DNA of 51,080 nt from the NCBI GenBank assembly GCA_944321645.1, contig CALUMB010000009.1, forward strand, positions 1-51,080, read 5' to 3'. The translations under genes were made by a program, and so were the position numbers. Below the pieces are notes generated by a model. It saw only the letters and a program-made list of their open reading frames with translations. It ran no database searches and was not told the DNA's origin. The stretch is from an uncultured Prevotella sp. (GTDB taxonomy: Bacteria; Bacteroidota; Bacteroidia; Bacteroidales; Bacteroidaceae). Below are positions 9,134 through 17,207 of this stretch, one piece after another; position 1 is the first letter of the stretch; every line of letters begins with the position of its first letter.

Positions 9134-10285
9134 TCATTTGAACAGGAATGCGGCATGGCCCGGAATGTCGCCGGTCCACACGCCCCAGTCGAACGTGCCG
9201 TCCGGCAGGAAATGGTTGAGCTTGCCGCTCGAAAGATAGTCTTTGGCATCCATCACATAGAAGTCCCCGCCGATTGGGTTGACGATAATGCCGTATGGCA
9301 ACGTTACGTCGCCAAACTCGGCCGACGCCGACAGCGGCGAAGCAGCCACGCTACAGTCGCGTATGTCTATTATGCCACTGCTCATCTTGTTGCTGTTTGT
9401 CTCGTAGCTCCACTCAACGCCGATGTAGTAAAGGGAGTCGCCCACGATGCACAAGTCGGACACAGGCACGTCTACCGAGTCGGCCAAGGCCATCAGGCCG
9501 TCCTGCCCGCGCTCCAGCACATACAGCCGCGAGGGCGTTCCCCAGTAGTCGCCGCGCGAGGTTGCCCACAGGCGGCCGTGGCGGTCTGCCCGCAGGCGGT
9601 GCAGGTTGGGCGCAACGTCAACGCTCCCGTCCACTTCAAACGAAGCCAAGTCTATCGAGCTGACCGTGCGCTCCGACGAATCGAGCAAGTATCCGCCGCT
9701 GTTGGCAACGTAGAGCTTGCCGTCGAGCACGGCGATTTCGTCTGGCTGGTAGCCCACGGTAACGGAGTCAACCTTCTCAAAAGTAAGCGTATCTACCTTA
9801 TACACCCGCCCGCGCTGCACGTTGGTGCCCACGGCGACGGGGCCGACGTAGGAGCTGACGTAGGCAAAGCCGCCGTAGAAGGCCAAGTAGCGGCAGTTGG
9901 GTATGTCTATCTTGGCTATTTTCTTACAAGAATCTGCCGTGGCCACCACCACCATGTTTGAGCAATTGATGGTCATCCACAGGCGGCTCCCGTATATTTT
10001 CAGGTCGTTCCCAACGTCGCCCAGCTCCTTGACCTCGCTTGGGTTGCGTTCGGGAAAGATGTTGCGGTGGTATTTCACTGTGCCGTCCTGCCCGCTCAAG
10101 TCAAGGTAATCGACCGATGCCTTGTTCGTTCCCATGTTGCCTTCACACAAGACATACATCCCGACGATTTCGCTTGGGGCGGGACTTGCGCCGGTGTCTT
10201 GTGTGTCCGACATGGCCACAAGTTCGTCCTCGCGGCACGACGCCACGGCCAGCATGACCAAGAGTGCGTAAAACAAATTCTTCAT
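9134..10285 (-). CDS. btuG: BtuG-like surface lipoprotein, beta-propeller (YncE/DUF5074 type)
   Basis: Likely the surface lipoprotein that scavenges vitamin B12 and passes it to the BtuB barrel, as BtuG does in Bacteroides. Start at 10285 (MKNLFYALLVML) with AAGGAA upstream; the longer reading frame begins inside the btuB end. 383 aa, signal peptide with lipobox AVASC (Cys17). Repeating propeller blades are visible: GRVYKVDTLTFEKVDSVTVG, PDEIAVLDGKLYVANSGGY and VSDLCIVGDSLYYIGVEW. The opening blade (GMYVLCEGNMGTNKASVDYL) is typical of the family. It is 28 nt from btuB, which supports the role. Confidence 0.88.
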   Translation of the reverse strand: MKNLFYALLVMLAVASCREDELVAMSDTQDTGASPAPSEIVGMYVLCEGNMGTNKASVDYLDLSGQDGTVKYHRNIFPERNPSEVKELGDVGNDLKIYGSRLWMTINCSNMVVVATADSCKKIAKIDIPNCRYLAFYGGFAYVSSYVGPVAVGTNVQRGRVYKVDTLTFEKVDSVTVGYQPDEIAVLDGKLYVANSGGYLLDSSERTVSSIDLASFEVDGSVDVAPNLHRLRADRHGRLWATSRGDYWGTPSRLYVLERGQDGLMALADSVDVPVSDLCIVGDSLYYIGVEWSYETNSNKMSSGIIDIRDCSVAASPLSASAEFGDVTLPYGIIVNPIGGDFYVMDAKDYLSSGKLNHFLPDGTFDWGVWTGDIPGHAAFLFK

Positions 10286-10313
10286 ATACAGTTCCTTTCT
10301 GAATATTAACGGC

Positions 10314-12332
10314 TTAAATTTCCACATCAACGGACACGGCGTAGTTGCGCTTCGGCATCGGGTAGTTGAGAATCACGTCGTAGTCTTGGCTGAACACATT
10401 GTTCACCTCGAGCGCAAAGCGCAGGCGAGCCTTCCTAATGGCGAGCCTATACGCCAGGCTAAGGTCGCTCGTGTACCACGGCTGGACATGGTTGGCAGGG
10501 ATGTTTTCCTGCTGGCTATACCGCTCGCCCGCATATATGAAGCTGTAGTTGAAGTCGAACGTGCGGTAAGACAGGCCGAGCACCGCCGACCCGCTGTGCC
10601 GCGGTATGTACGGTATCTGGTCGTTGTAGTACGAAGTGGCGGGGTCTGTAACGTCGCGCGCCTGCTGGTATGTGTACTGTATGCGCCCGGTGACAGACAG
10701 TTCCGGCGCCGGGCTTAGCGTGACGGCGGCCCCGACGTCGGTCCCGGCAATGTGGACGCGGCCAAGGTTGAGCATAGTCCAGCGGAATTGCTGCCCCTTT
10801 GGGTAGGCCACCACCTTGTCGCGGACAGTGTTGTAGTATGCGTCGGCCTGTACGCGCAGGCCGCTCACGAACTTGCCGGGCCACGCCTTGTCCACCACGA
10901 AGCCCAAATCGTACTGTATGGCCGTCTCCGGCTTAAGCGATGCGTTGCCAATGTCGGTGTAGTACAACTCGTTGAACGTTGGCACGCGGAAGCTCTTCTT
11001 GGCAAACGCACGCAGGGTGAGGACGTCGTTGGCAAACGGGCGGCAACTCGCGAATATGGCCGGGGTGAGCATCGAGGCCGACGGCTTCGGGGCCTGCAGC
11101 CTCGTGTGGTCCTTCACAAACGTTGCCAAGACGCTGGCCTGCAGCCTTAGCACGCGGCCATCCAACGCCGTGGCGAGCGAGATGAAGCTTGAGTAGCGGT
11201 GCGGGTAGACGAAGTTGCGCAGGTCGGAGTCGAGCTTGTTCCACTTGAAGTCGTAGCTCACGGACACATTCCACCACGGCAAAACCTCGTAGACATTGGC
11301 GGTGGAGACGTAGAGCTCCTGCTGCCTGTACTTGTTGTCTATCAGCATCGTGGTGGTGTCGTTGTTCACATACCGCGTGTCGTAGTAGGCGTATTTTGCC
11401 AGAAGCCTTGTAGTGAACCTCCCGCCAAGCGTTTTTTGCAGGCTCCCCTGGAGGAAGTTGTTGTGGTCCCACTGCCGCTCGCCGCGCCGCCACACATTGT
11501 TAACGATGGCGCCCGGTATGCCCCTCTCTGAATTATAGGTGTAAGCCTTAAGCGCCCACGAGCCTTGGCGGAGCTGCCCGTAGACGTTCGCCTCGGCCCT
11601 TACGGCCCACATATCGCCATTCTGGCGTGTGGCCGTCGTGTCGTAAGCCGTCGTGCCGTCGAGGTTCTTGCGCTTGTAGCGGAACTTATACTTGCCGGTG
11701 GCGGTCAGTGCGCCCACGCTGAGCGACGCGCTCACTGCGCTTGAAAGCTTGCGCTCGTACAAGGCAGCCGCGCTGAACACCTCGCCGCTCGTGCCATATT
11801 TCACCTTTGCCTTGAGGTTGTCGGCCTTGCCCGGTGCAAACTTGGGCCTCTTCGTGCGGATGTAGACCGCGCTTGCCGTGCCAAAGTCGGCCGCAGGCTG
11901 GAGCAACGCGCTCTTCTGGCCATTATACAACGCCACTTCCTCCACGTTGTCGAGCGAGAACTGGCCGAGGTCTACCTGGCCGTTTTGGGCGTTGCCCACC
12001 TCCACCCCATCATAGAAAACGCCCACGTGGCCGCTCCCCATGCTCCTCACGTTGATGGTCTTTATGCCGCCGACGCCGCCATAGTCCTTGACTTGCACGC
12101 CCGAAAAATAGCGCAGCGCGTCGGCCACCGAATGGCTGTTGAGCCGTTCGAGCTGCTTTCCGCCCAGCCGTTGCGACGGGATGGTCTCGCGAACGTCCTG
12201 GCGGGCCACGACGACCACCTCGCGCACACGCTGCGTACTGTCGAGCCTGCCCAAGGCCGACTGCTGTGCGTGCGCCTGGCTTGCGGCGAGGCAAGCCAAC
12301 ACAGACAATATAACCCTCATGCGAAATGACAT
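10314..12332 (-). CDS. btuB: TonB-dependent outer-membrane cobalamin receptor
   Basis: Outer-membrane 22-strand barrel with plug, importing cobalamin with TonB energy. Start taken at 12332 (MSFRMRVILSVL); ATG at 12320 is the alternative. Both lie downstream of the riboswitch, whereas the long reading frame back to 12728 runs through the riboswitch and promoter and cannot be right. 672 aa. A signal peptide (ending SQAHAQ) is followed by the TonB box-like VREVVVVA, a plug domain (RLNSHSVADALRYFSGVQVK, INVRSMGSGHVGVFYDGVEV) and a barrel ending in the aromatic-rich RNYAVSVDVEI. First gene of the B12 operon. It has no SusD partner, as expected for B12 rather than glycan uptake. Confidence 0.93.
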   Translation of the reverse strand: MSFRMRVILSVLACLAASQAHAQQSALGRLDSTQRVREVVVVARQDVRETIPSQRLGGKQLERLNSHSVADALRYFSGVQVKDYGGVGGIKTINVRSMGSGHVGVFYDGVEVGNAQNGQVDLGQFSLDNVEEVALYNGQKSALLQPAADFGTASAVYIRTKRPKFAPGKADNLKAKVKYGTSGEVFSAAALYERKLSSAVSASLSVGALTATGKYKFRYKRKNLDGTTAYDTTATRQNGDMWAVRAEANVYGQLRQGSWALKAYTYNSERGIPGAIVNNVWRRGERQWDHNNFLQGSLQKTLGGRFTTRLLAKYAYYDTRYVNNDTTTMLIDNKYRQQELYVSTANVYEVLPWWNVSVSYDFKWNKLDSDLRNFVYPHRYSSFISLATALDGRVLRLQASVLATFVKDHTRLQAPKPSASMLTPAIFASCRPFANDVLTLRAFAKKSFRVPTFNELYYTDIGNASLKPETAIQYDLGFVVDKAWPGKFVSGLRVQADAYYNTVRDKVVAYPKGQQFRWTMLNLGRVHIAGTDVGAAVTLSPAPELSVTGRIQYTYQQARDVTDPATSYYNDQIPYIPRHSGSAVLGLSYRTFDFNYSFIYAGERYSQQENIPANHVQPWYTSDLSLAYRLAIRKARLRFALEVNNVFSQDYDVILNYPMPKRNYAVSVDVEI

Positions 12333-12387
12333 TATATAACGCAATATCCCTTCTCGCTCCTTTCCCACGAGGCGGCGACGAAGGATT

Positions 12388-12556
12388 GAGCAACGGCAGG
12401 TCTTCTGGCTCGATGCCCGGAAACAAGCGCCTTCCCGACTGAAAGAAACTAATGCCAGTGGCCTCATGCTTGTTCCCAATAAGGGCAAATCACAGCAGCG
12501 GGTCTGCCAGGGATTTCCACCCTGTTCCCTTTTAATCACAGCTTGTGTGAACCTAT
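12388..12556 (-). promoter_or_regulatory. Cobalamin riboswitch
   Basis: Read on the minus strand, the leader contains the B12 box GCCAGAAGACCTGCC (within 12394-12411). It also has the upstream core GGTGGAAATCCCTGGCAG, CCCGCTGCTGTGA, GCCACTGGCATTAG and TCGGGAAGG in canonical order. Adenosylcobalamin binding is expected to switch off the downstream btuB operon. The 3' end is about 56 nt before the btuB start, so control probably acts on translation initiation; no separate terminator is obvious. Exact ends are approximate. Confidence 0.95.
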
Positions 12557-12563
12557 TGCGCTG

Positions 12564-12594
12564 CAAAGGTAAGCATAAAATGGCCAAAAAGCAA
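12564..12594 (-). promoter_or_regulatory. Promoter of the B12 operon
   Basis: TACCTTTG at 12571-12564 (minus) with TTG at 12594-12592, spaced 20 bp: the full Bacteroidota housekeeping promoter. It places the start of transcription just ahead of the riboswitch. Confidence 0.85.
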
Positions 12595-12641
12595 GGCTTT
12601 GGCGGACAAAATTTTTGGGAAGCCACATTGCGGGCGCAAAA

Positions 12642-12666
12642 GGCAAGCGCCGCCGAGGCGCTTGCC
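12642..12666. repeat. GC-rich hairpin between rpmA and the btuB promoter
   Basis: A perfect 10-bp inverted repeat GGCAAGCGCC/GGCGCTTGCC with a 5-nt loop. There is no T-tract. It lies between the rpmA terminator and the btuB promoter; function unknown. Confidence 0.6.
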
Positions 12667-12733
12667 GGGGTTGGCGGGCGTGGGCACGCCACTACGGCCA
12701 GCGCACACGCGGCGGCGGGTGCGCACAAAAAGC

Positions 12734-12768
12734 AAAATCCCGCGCTTCGGGTGGAAGTGCAGGATTTT
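12734..12768 (-). terminator. Terminator of rplU-rpmA
   Basis: On the minus strand AAAATCCTGC pairs with GCGGGATTTT (one U-G pair) around a 15-nt loop, followed by GCTTTTTG. It begins 38 nt after the rpmA stop. Confidence 0.7.
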
Positions 12769-12805
12769 ATTGTTTGTTTGGAATAAGTGTTTTCTGTGTT
12801 TTTTG

Positions 12806-13069
12806 TTATGCCTCGGCTTCGGGAATCACAGAAACGAAGCTCCTGTTCTTGCGGCCCTTCTTGAAGCTAACGATGCCGTCAGCCAGGGCGTAAAGCGTAT
12901 CGTCTTTGCCTATGCCCACGTTCTTGCCAGGGTTGTGCTTTGTGCCACGCTGGCGAACGATGATGTTTCCGGCAATGACCTTCTGGCCGCCCCAGATCTT
13001 CACACCTAACCTTTGCGAAGCTGACTCGCGGCCGTTCTTCGAACTACCTACACCTTTTTTATGTGCCAT
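12806..13069 (-). CDS. rpmA: 50S ribosomal protein L27
   Basis: Large-subunit protein whose N-terminus reaches the peptidyl-transferase centre. 87 aa, full length. It starts directly with [16 protein letters not shown], so it lacks the cleaved N-terminal extension found in Firmicutes. Core motifs [39 protein letters not shown] and [13 protein letters not shown] are intact. It lies 20 nt downstream of rplU, the universal L21-L27 pair. Confidence 0.99.
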   Translation of the reverse strand: MAHKKGVGSSKNGRESASQRLGVKIWGGQKVIAGNIIVRQRGTKHNPGKNVGIGKDDTLYALADGIVSFKKGRKNRSFVSVIPEAEA

Positions 13070-13089
13070 TTCTTACTTCCTCCTAAAAT

Positions 13090-13407
13090 TTAAGCGACTA
13101 CTTCCTTAATCCTCAGCTCGGTGAACTGCGCCCTGTGGCCGTTCTTCTTGCGGTAATCCTTGCGGCGCTTCATCTTGAAGACGATTACCTTGTCACCCTT
13201 CACCAGAGGATTGATGACCTCACACACTACCTTCGCACCGTCAACGACGGGTGCTCCGACTTCGATGCTGCCGTCTTTGTCTACGAGCAACACTTTCCCA
13301 AACTCAACAGCCTGGCCTTCCTGAGCTTCGCGGATGTGGTGGACAAAAAGCTTCTTGCCCTGCTCGGCCTTGAACTGCTGACCGTTAATTTCTACAATTG
13401 CGTACAT
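13090..13407 (-). CDS. rplU: 50S ribosomal protein L21
   Basis: Large-subunit protein binding 23S rRNA. 105 aa, full length: [19 protein letters not shown] at the N-terminus, [20 protein letters not shown] in the middle, and the basic [20 protein letters not shown] at the end. The region before the ATG is AT-rich with no Shine-Dalgarno, as usual in Bacteroidota. It is preceded by a hairpin-bearing leader (13423-13473) and two promoters (13493 and 13679). Confidence 0.99.
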   Translation of the reverse strand: MYAIVEINGQQFKAEQGKKLFVHHIREAQEGQAVEFGKVLLVDKDGSIEVGAPVVDGAKVVCEVINPLVKGDKVIVFKMKRRKDYRKKNGHRAQFTELRIKEVVA

Positions 13408-13422
13408 TATTATTATATTAAA

Positions 13423-13473
13423 CGGATTTTTCCGCGAGGCGGGCTTGCTTTGTGCAGCCGCTTTCTTCGCCTC
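13423..13473 (-). promoter_or_regulatory. Structured 5' leader of rplU
   Basis: On the minus strand GAGGCG (13473-13468) pairs with CGCCTC (13441-13436), enclosing an inner helix GGCTGC/GCAAGCC with loop ACAAA. A small CGGA/TCCG hairpin (13434-13423) follows 16 nt before the start codon. Position and compact form suggest an autoregulatory L21 binding site. This is inferred from structure only. Confidence 0.5.
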
Positions 13474-13492
13474 AACGGACTGAAATCGGGCG

Positions 13493-13500
13493 CAAAGTTA
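13493..13500 (-). promoter_or_regulatory. Proximal promoter of rplU-rpmA
   Basis: TAACTTTG on the minus strand fits TAnnTTTG and gives a leader of roughly 80 nt. No TTG is found at the usual spacing. Confidence 0.6.
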
Positions 13501-13579
13501 ATACTTTTACTTAAATTACGGCATGGTTTCGAGCCGCCAAATCTTGTATTTTATATTAATTAACAGTTTCCTCCCGGGC

Positions 13580-13616
13580 AAAAAAATAAAGCGACTATCC
13601 TCGCAGACTATCGCTT
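13580..13616 (-). terminator. Intrinsic terminator of the candidate small RNA
   Basis: AAGCGA-TA pairs with TA-C-TCGCTT around an 11-nt loop on the minus strand, followed by TATTTTTTTG. This is the clearest U-tract terminator in the region. Confidence 0.75.
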
Positions 13617-13673
13617 CATCATCTTCAATAGGTATTAGCCTTTTTAAGGTAAAAAGATTGTTTTCAGGATAAC
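13580..13673 (-). ncRNA. Candidate small RNA, or attenuated distal leader of rplU
   Basis: A complete promoter (13709-13679) fires towards rplU and is followed about 60 nt later by an intrinsic terminator (13616-13580), defining a transcript of about 90 nt with no plausible ORF. The RNA contains a short CCTT/AAGG hairpin. TATCCT near its 5' end is complementary to AGGATA in the terminator loop, so the 5' end could pair with and alter the terminator. It may be a free-standing sRNA or a leader whose read-through feeds rplU. Confidence 0.6.
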
Positions 13674-13678
13674 GTGTA

Positions 13679-13709
13679 CAAAAATACTAATTTTATCTTA
13701 TCCAAACAA
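13679..13709 (-). promoter_or_regulatory. Promoter of the candidate small RNA / distal rplU promoter
   Basis: TATTTTTG at 13686-13679 and TTG at 13709-13707 on the minus strand, separated by 20 bp. Confidence 0.7.
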
Positions 13710-13857
13710 ATTTTTCACGGCTTATTTTCACGGCAATTTTGTGTGCGGGCGCACACCTGCTGCGGCACGCTTGCCACGGCATACCGGCACATGAAGCGCG
13801 AGAAAACCTGCCGGAATGGCAAAAAGATAGCTATTTTTGATTTTTCTTGATAAAATG

Positions 13858-13888
13858 TTTGATATTTCGCCGATTTGTTGTACCTTTG
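13858..13888 (+). promoter_or_regulatory. Promoter of gdhA
   Basis: TTTG at 13858-13861 and TACCTTTG at 13881-13888, 19 bp apart, give a leader of roughly 50 nt. Confidence 0.85.
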
Positions 13889-13945
13889 CAACCGTTTCAA
13901 GAAAAAAGCAACATAACAACATAACAACAAACAAAAACAAGGACT

Positions 13946-15283
13946 ATGAATGCAGCAAAAGTAGTAGAAGACCTGAAAACAAGGTTTCCAAACGAGCCTG
14001 AGTACATCCAGGCAGTAAGCCAAGTGTTGCCGACAATAGAGGAAGAGTACAACAAGCACCCCGAATTTGAGCGCGCCAACCTCATCGAGCGCCTTTGCAT
14101 CCCCGACCGCGTGATTGAGTTCCGCGTCACATGGGTGGACGACAAAGGCCGCGTGCAGACTAACATGGGCTACCGCATACAGCACAACAACGTGATCGGC
14201 CCGTACAAGGGCGGCATCCGCTTCCACAAGTCGGTGAACCTCGGCATACTGAAGTTCCTTGCTTTCGAGCAGACATTCAAGAACTCGCTCACCACGCTGC
14301 CCATGGGCGGCGCAAAGGGCGGCTCCGACTTCTCGCCGCGCGGCAAGAGCGACGCCGAGGTGATGAGGTTCTGCCAGGCATTCATGAACGAGCTTTACCG
14401 CCACATCGGGCCAGACATCGACGTTCCCGCTGGCGACATAGGCGTTGGCGGAAGGGAGATTGGCTACCTCTTCGGGCAGTACAAGAAGCTCACACACGAG
14501 TGGAGCGGCGTGCTCACGGGCAAGGGCCGCGAGTTTGGCGGCTCGCTCATACGCCCTGAGGCCACGGGCTACGGCACCGTCTACTTCCTCCTCTCGATGC
14601 TCGCCACGCGCAACATCGAGCTGGCTGGCAAGAGCGTGCTCATCTCCGGCGCCGGCAACGTTGCGCAATACGCTGCCGAAAAGTGCCTGCAGCTCGGGGC
14701 GAAAGTCCTCACAATGTCCGACTCCGACGGCTACATCTACGACCCGGACGGCATCGACAGGGAGAAGCTCGACTTCATCATGGAGCTTAAGAACATCGAG
14801 AGGGGCCGCATAAAGGAGTACGCCGACGAATATCCAAACGCCGTCTACCACGCAGGCGAAAGGCCATGGAACGAAAAGGCCGACATCGCGCTGCCATGCG
14901 CCACGCAGAACGAGATAAACGGCGAAGAGGCCGCCGCACTGGTAAAGAACGGAGTGATTGCCGTTGCCGAGGGAGCGAATATGCCCTCCACGCCCGAGGC
15001 CATCGAAACGTTCCAGAACGCAAAGATCCTTTACGCCCCGGGCAAGGCTTCTAACGCAGGCGGCGTGTCGGTGTCTGGCCTTGAGATGAGCCAAAACTCC
15101 GAGCGCCTCAGCTGGACGGCAGAAGACGTTGACAACCGCCTGAAGGTGATAATGAAGGACATACACGACAACTGCGTGAAGTACGGCACCGAGCCTGACG
15201 GCTACATCAACTACGAGAAGGGCGCAAACGTGGCCGGATTCATGAAGGTGGCAAAGGCCATGATGGCGCAAGGCATCGTATAG
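13946..15283 (+). CDS. gdhA: NADP-type glutamate dehydrogenase
   Basis: Reversible reductive amination of 2-oxoglutarate with ammonia, the main ammonium-assimilation route in Bacteroidales. 445 aa, the standard hexameric GDH length. The catalytic lysine is Lys124 in PMGGAKGGSDF. The substrate-site blocks NNVIGPYKGGIRFH and PAGDIGVGGREIGYLFG are intact. The nucleotide-binding motif is SGAGNVAQYAAEK, with SDSDGY after the second strand, compatible with NADP(H). It has its own promoter and ends at a strong hairpin (15341-15370). Functionally it links to hut, since histidine degradation yields glutamate and ammonia. Confidence 0.97.
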   Translation: MNAAKVVEDLKTRFPNEPEYIQAVSQVLPTIEEEYNKHPEFERANLIERLCIPDRVIEFRVTWVDDKGRVQTNMGYRIQHNNVIGPYKGGIRFHKSVNLGILKFLAFEQTFKNSLTTLPMGGAKGGSDFSPRGKSDAEVMRFCQAFMNELYRHIGPDIDVPAGDIGVGGREIGYLFGQYKKLTHEWSGVLTGKGREFGGSLIRPEATGYGTVYFLLSMLATRNIELAGKSVLISGAGNVAQYAAEKCLQLGAKVLTMSDSDGYIYDPDGIDREKLDFIMELKNIERGRIKEYADEYPNAVYHAGERPWNEKADIALPCATQNEINGEEAAALVKNGVIAVAEGANMPSTPEAIETFQNAKILYAPGKASNAGGVSVSGLEMSQNSERLSWTAEDVDNRLKVIMKDIHDNCVKYGTEPDGYINYEKGANVAGFMKVAKAMMAQGIV

Positions 15284-15340
15284 CCGCACACATTGCCACA
15301 TAGCGGCAAAGGCGGCGGTACGCCCAAGCAGACATGACGA

Positions 15341-15370
15341 AGCCCGGGTTGGCAGGAGCCAGCCCGGGCT
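15341..15370 (+). terminator. Probable terminator hairpin of gdhA
   Basis: AGCCCGGGTTGG pairs with CCAGCCCGGGCT (one wobble) around a 6-nt loop, 57 nt after the gdhA stop. Only a short T-run follows. Confidence 0.55.
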
Positions 15371-15565
15371 TTGCCGTAGAGTGCGCCAAACGCCACGCCC
15401 GCCCCAAGCCTGCCAACGCGCAGCAAGGCCAGCCCCCGGCAAGCCGCGAGCGGCAGGAGCCTGCGGAAGCCCGCAATGTTAACCAATGCAAAAACGAGGC
15501 AATCGGGCGCAAATCCGCAACCGCCTGATTGCCAACGCCTTGCAGCAGCGGCCATTTCGCTTTGC

Positions 15566-15653
15566 AAAACAGGCCGTTCCGCAGTGCGAAACGGCCTGTT
15601 TTAGAGCCTGAAACGGCCCGTTTTACAAGGCGGAACGGCCTGCATGGCCTCGC
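15566..15653. repeat. Array 2 of four 22-bp units
   Basis: Units start at 15566, 15588, 15610 and 15632; the last is degenerate in its second half. AAAACAGGCCGTT in unit 1 pairs with AACGGCCTGTTTT in unit 2. CAGGCCGTTCCGC of unit 1 can instead pair with GCGGAACGGCCTG across units 3-4, so two mutually exclusive folds are possible. It lies between convergent gdhA and the glucosaminidase gene. Confidence 0.85.
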
Positions 15654-15732
15654 GAGGCGCACCGATTAAGACATTTTAACGTAGCCGCGCCCCATCGGGG
15701 CTGAGCCGGAGCCGGCAGCAAAGCGGGCGCAG

Positions 15733-16641
15733 TCACCTCAGCAGAAGCCCGTCGCCCACCTTTATCTGGTAGTAAGGCGAAAGGCGGTTGAGCTTGTACA
15801 AGTTCTTAAGCCTAATGCCGTAGAGCTGCGATATGGTGTACATCGACTCGCCGTCGCGCACATAGTGCAGGCGGCCCTCATACTCCTTGGGCGCCTTCTT
15901 CTGCTTCTTCTTCAAGTACACGATGTCGCCTTCGGCCAGCACGTCGTCCTTGTCGCGCTCGTTGTACTTGGCCAACGACCGGGCGGAAACGCCCAACTCG
16001 CGCGAAAGGCTCTTGAACGTGTCGCCCTGCTTGGCCTTGATGTAGTAGTTCTTGTTGAAGGCATAGATTGGGTGGAGCATGCCGTTGGCGGCCACGTCCT
16101 TGGCATGGCGGGCGAAGAACTTGTCGTAGCTCTTGGCCTTGTCGTAGTCGTAGAGCCTGTAAAGCTTTATTATGTCGATCAGCCTGTCGGCATATTTGGG
16201 GTTGGTGGCATAGCCGGCAGCCTTCAGACCCTTCGCCCAGCCCTTGTAGTCGGTGAGCTTCAGGCTGAACAGCTTGCGGTAGCGGCGGCCCGTGGCAAGG
16301 AAGCGCGAATGGTCCTCGTAGCTGTCGTACACGTTCTTGTAGGCCCTGAAGCATTCGTTCTCGGCGTCGTCGTCGTAATATACCTTGCGACCCTTCCACC
16401 CATGGCACTTAATGCCGAAATGGTTGTTGCCCTGCCGGGCAAGCGAGCTGCGCCCCGCCCCAGACTCAAACACCCCTTGGGCAAGAGTGATGCTTGCCGG
16501 GATGCGGTATTTAAACATCTGCTCGATGGCCAAGTCCTTGTATTGGTCGAAATATTGCTGGTAGCTCCTGTTCCATTTCATCTGGGCTTCGCTACACAAG
16601 ACAAACGGAAACAGCAGCGCCAACAAAAACAGTCTTTTCAT
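15733..16641 (-). CDS. Secreted glucosaminidase-domain peptidoglycan hydrolase with two LysM domains
   Basis: Cell-wall hydrolase predicted to cut glycan strands. Start at 16641 (MKRLFLLALLFPFVL), giving 302 aa with a signal peptide; the upstream ATG at 16665 would overlap the promoter. The glucosaminidase domain (about 25-165) shows SITLAQGVFESGAGRSSLAR with the catalytic-type glutamate, NNHFGIKCHGW and GLKAAGYATNPKYADRLI. LysM 1 is near 195-235 (KQGDTFKSLSRELGVSARSL) and LysM 2 at the C-terminus (VRDGESMYTISQLYGIRLKN). Divergent from cdd with its own promoter. Confidence 0.9.
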   Translation of the reverse strand: MKRLFLLALLFPFVLCSEAQMKWNRSYQQYFDQYKDLAIEQMFKYRIPASITLAQGVFESGAGRSSLARQGNNHFGIKCHGWKGRKVYYDDDAENECFRAYKNVYDSYEDHSRFLATGRRYRKLFSLKLTDYKGWAKGLKAAGYATNPKYADRLIDIIKLYRLYDYDKAKSYDKFFARHAKDVAANGMLHPIYAFNKNYYIKAKQGDTFKSLSRELGVSARSLAKYNERDKDDVLAEGDIVYLKKKQKKAPKEYEGRLHYVRDGESMYTISQLYGIRLKNLYKLNRLSPYYQIKVGDGLLLR

Positions 16642-16662
16642 AAAAGAAGCCTTATTTTGTTG

Positions 16663-16670
16663 CAAAAATA
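16663..16670 (-). promoter_or_regulatory. Promoter of the glucosaminidase gene
   Basis: TATTTTTG on the minus strand, 21 nt before the chosen ATG. Confidence 0.6.
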
Positions 16671-16703
16671 CTCAAAACAATTCATATAGTACAGTTTTTT
16701 CAT

Positions 16704-16711
16704 TAAATTTG
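16704..16711 (+). promoter_or_regulatory. Promoter of cdd
   Basis: TAAATTTG, 19 nt before the cdd ATG; no clear upstream TTG element. Confidence 0.55.
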
Positions 16712-16730
16712 CGACAAAATTACGTTTGTT

Positions 16731-17207
16731 ATGGAAGAAAAAACAATCACTTCGGTAATCAACATTTGCCAGCCCGAAGAGCTTAGCCAAACGGAACAGG
16801 AACTGATATCCATGGCCATAAAGGCCACCGACAACTCGTATGTGCCTTACTCAAGATTCCACGTAGGGTGCGCCGTCCTGCTTGAAAACTCCGTGAAGAT
16901 AGTTGGCTGCAACCAGGAGAACGCCTCGTTCCCGGTGACTATATGCGCCGAGCGCAGTGCGCTGTTCGCAGCCGGGGCGCAATATCCCGACACGCCCGTG
17001 GCCTGCATCGCCATAGCGGCGCGCAACGGCGACGGCCTGCTGGCCGAGCCGATCACCCCATGCGGCAGCTGCCGCCAGGCACTCGTGGAGACAGAGCGTC
17101 GCTACGGGCGCAAGGTGCGCATCCTGCTCTACGGCACGAGGCACACCTACGCCATCGACGGCGTGGGCAACCTGATGCCGCTGTCGTTCACCGACGAGCA
17201 GATGTGA
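16731..17207 (+). CDS. cdd: Cytidine deaminase
   Basis: Pyrimidine salvage (EC 3.5.4.5): cytidine and deoxycytidine to uridine and deoxyuridine. 158 aa, the tetrameric short form with an N-terminal extension of about 15 residues. Zinc and catalytic residues are visible as CAERSAL (Cys72, Glu74) and PCGSCRQ (Cys111, Cys114). SRFHVGCAV and NASFPVTICAE are family blocks. Its 3' end overlaps the convergent lipoprotein gene by 20 bp. Confidence 0.96.
   Translation: MEEKTITSVINICQPEELSQTEQELISMAIKATDNSYVPYSRFHVGCAVLLENSVKIVGCNQENASFPVTICAERSALFAAGAQYPDTPVACIAIAARNGDGLLAEPITPCGSCRQALVETERRYGRKVRILLYGTRHTYAIDGVGNLMPLSFTDEQM

Noticed and set aside
12333..12728. 132-residue N-terminal extension of btuB
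   Set aside because: It would translate the cobalamin riboswitch and promoter; the signal peptide begins at MSFRMRVIL (12332).
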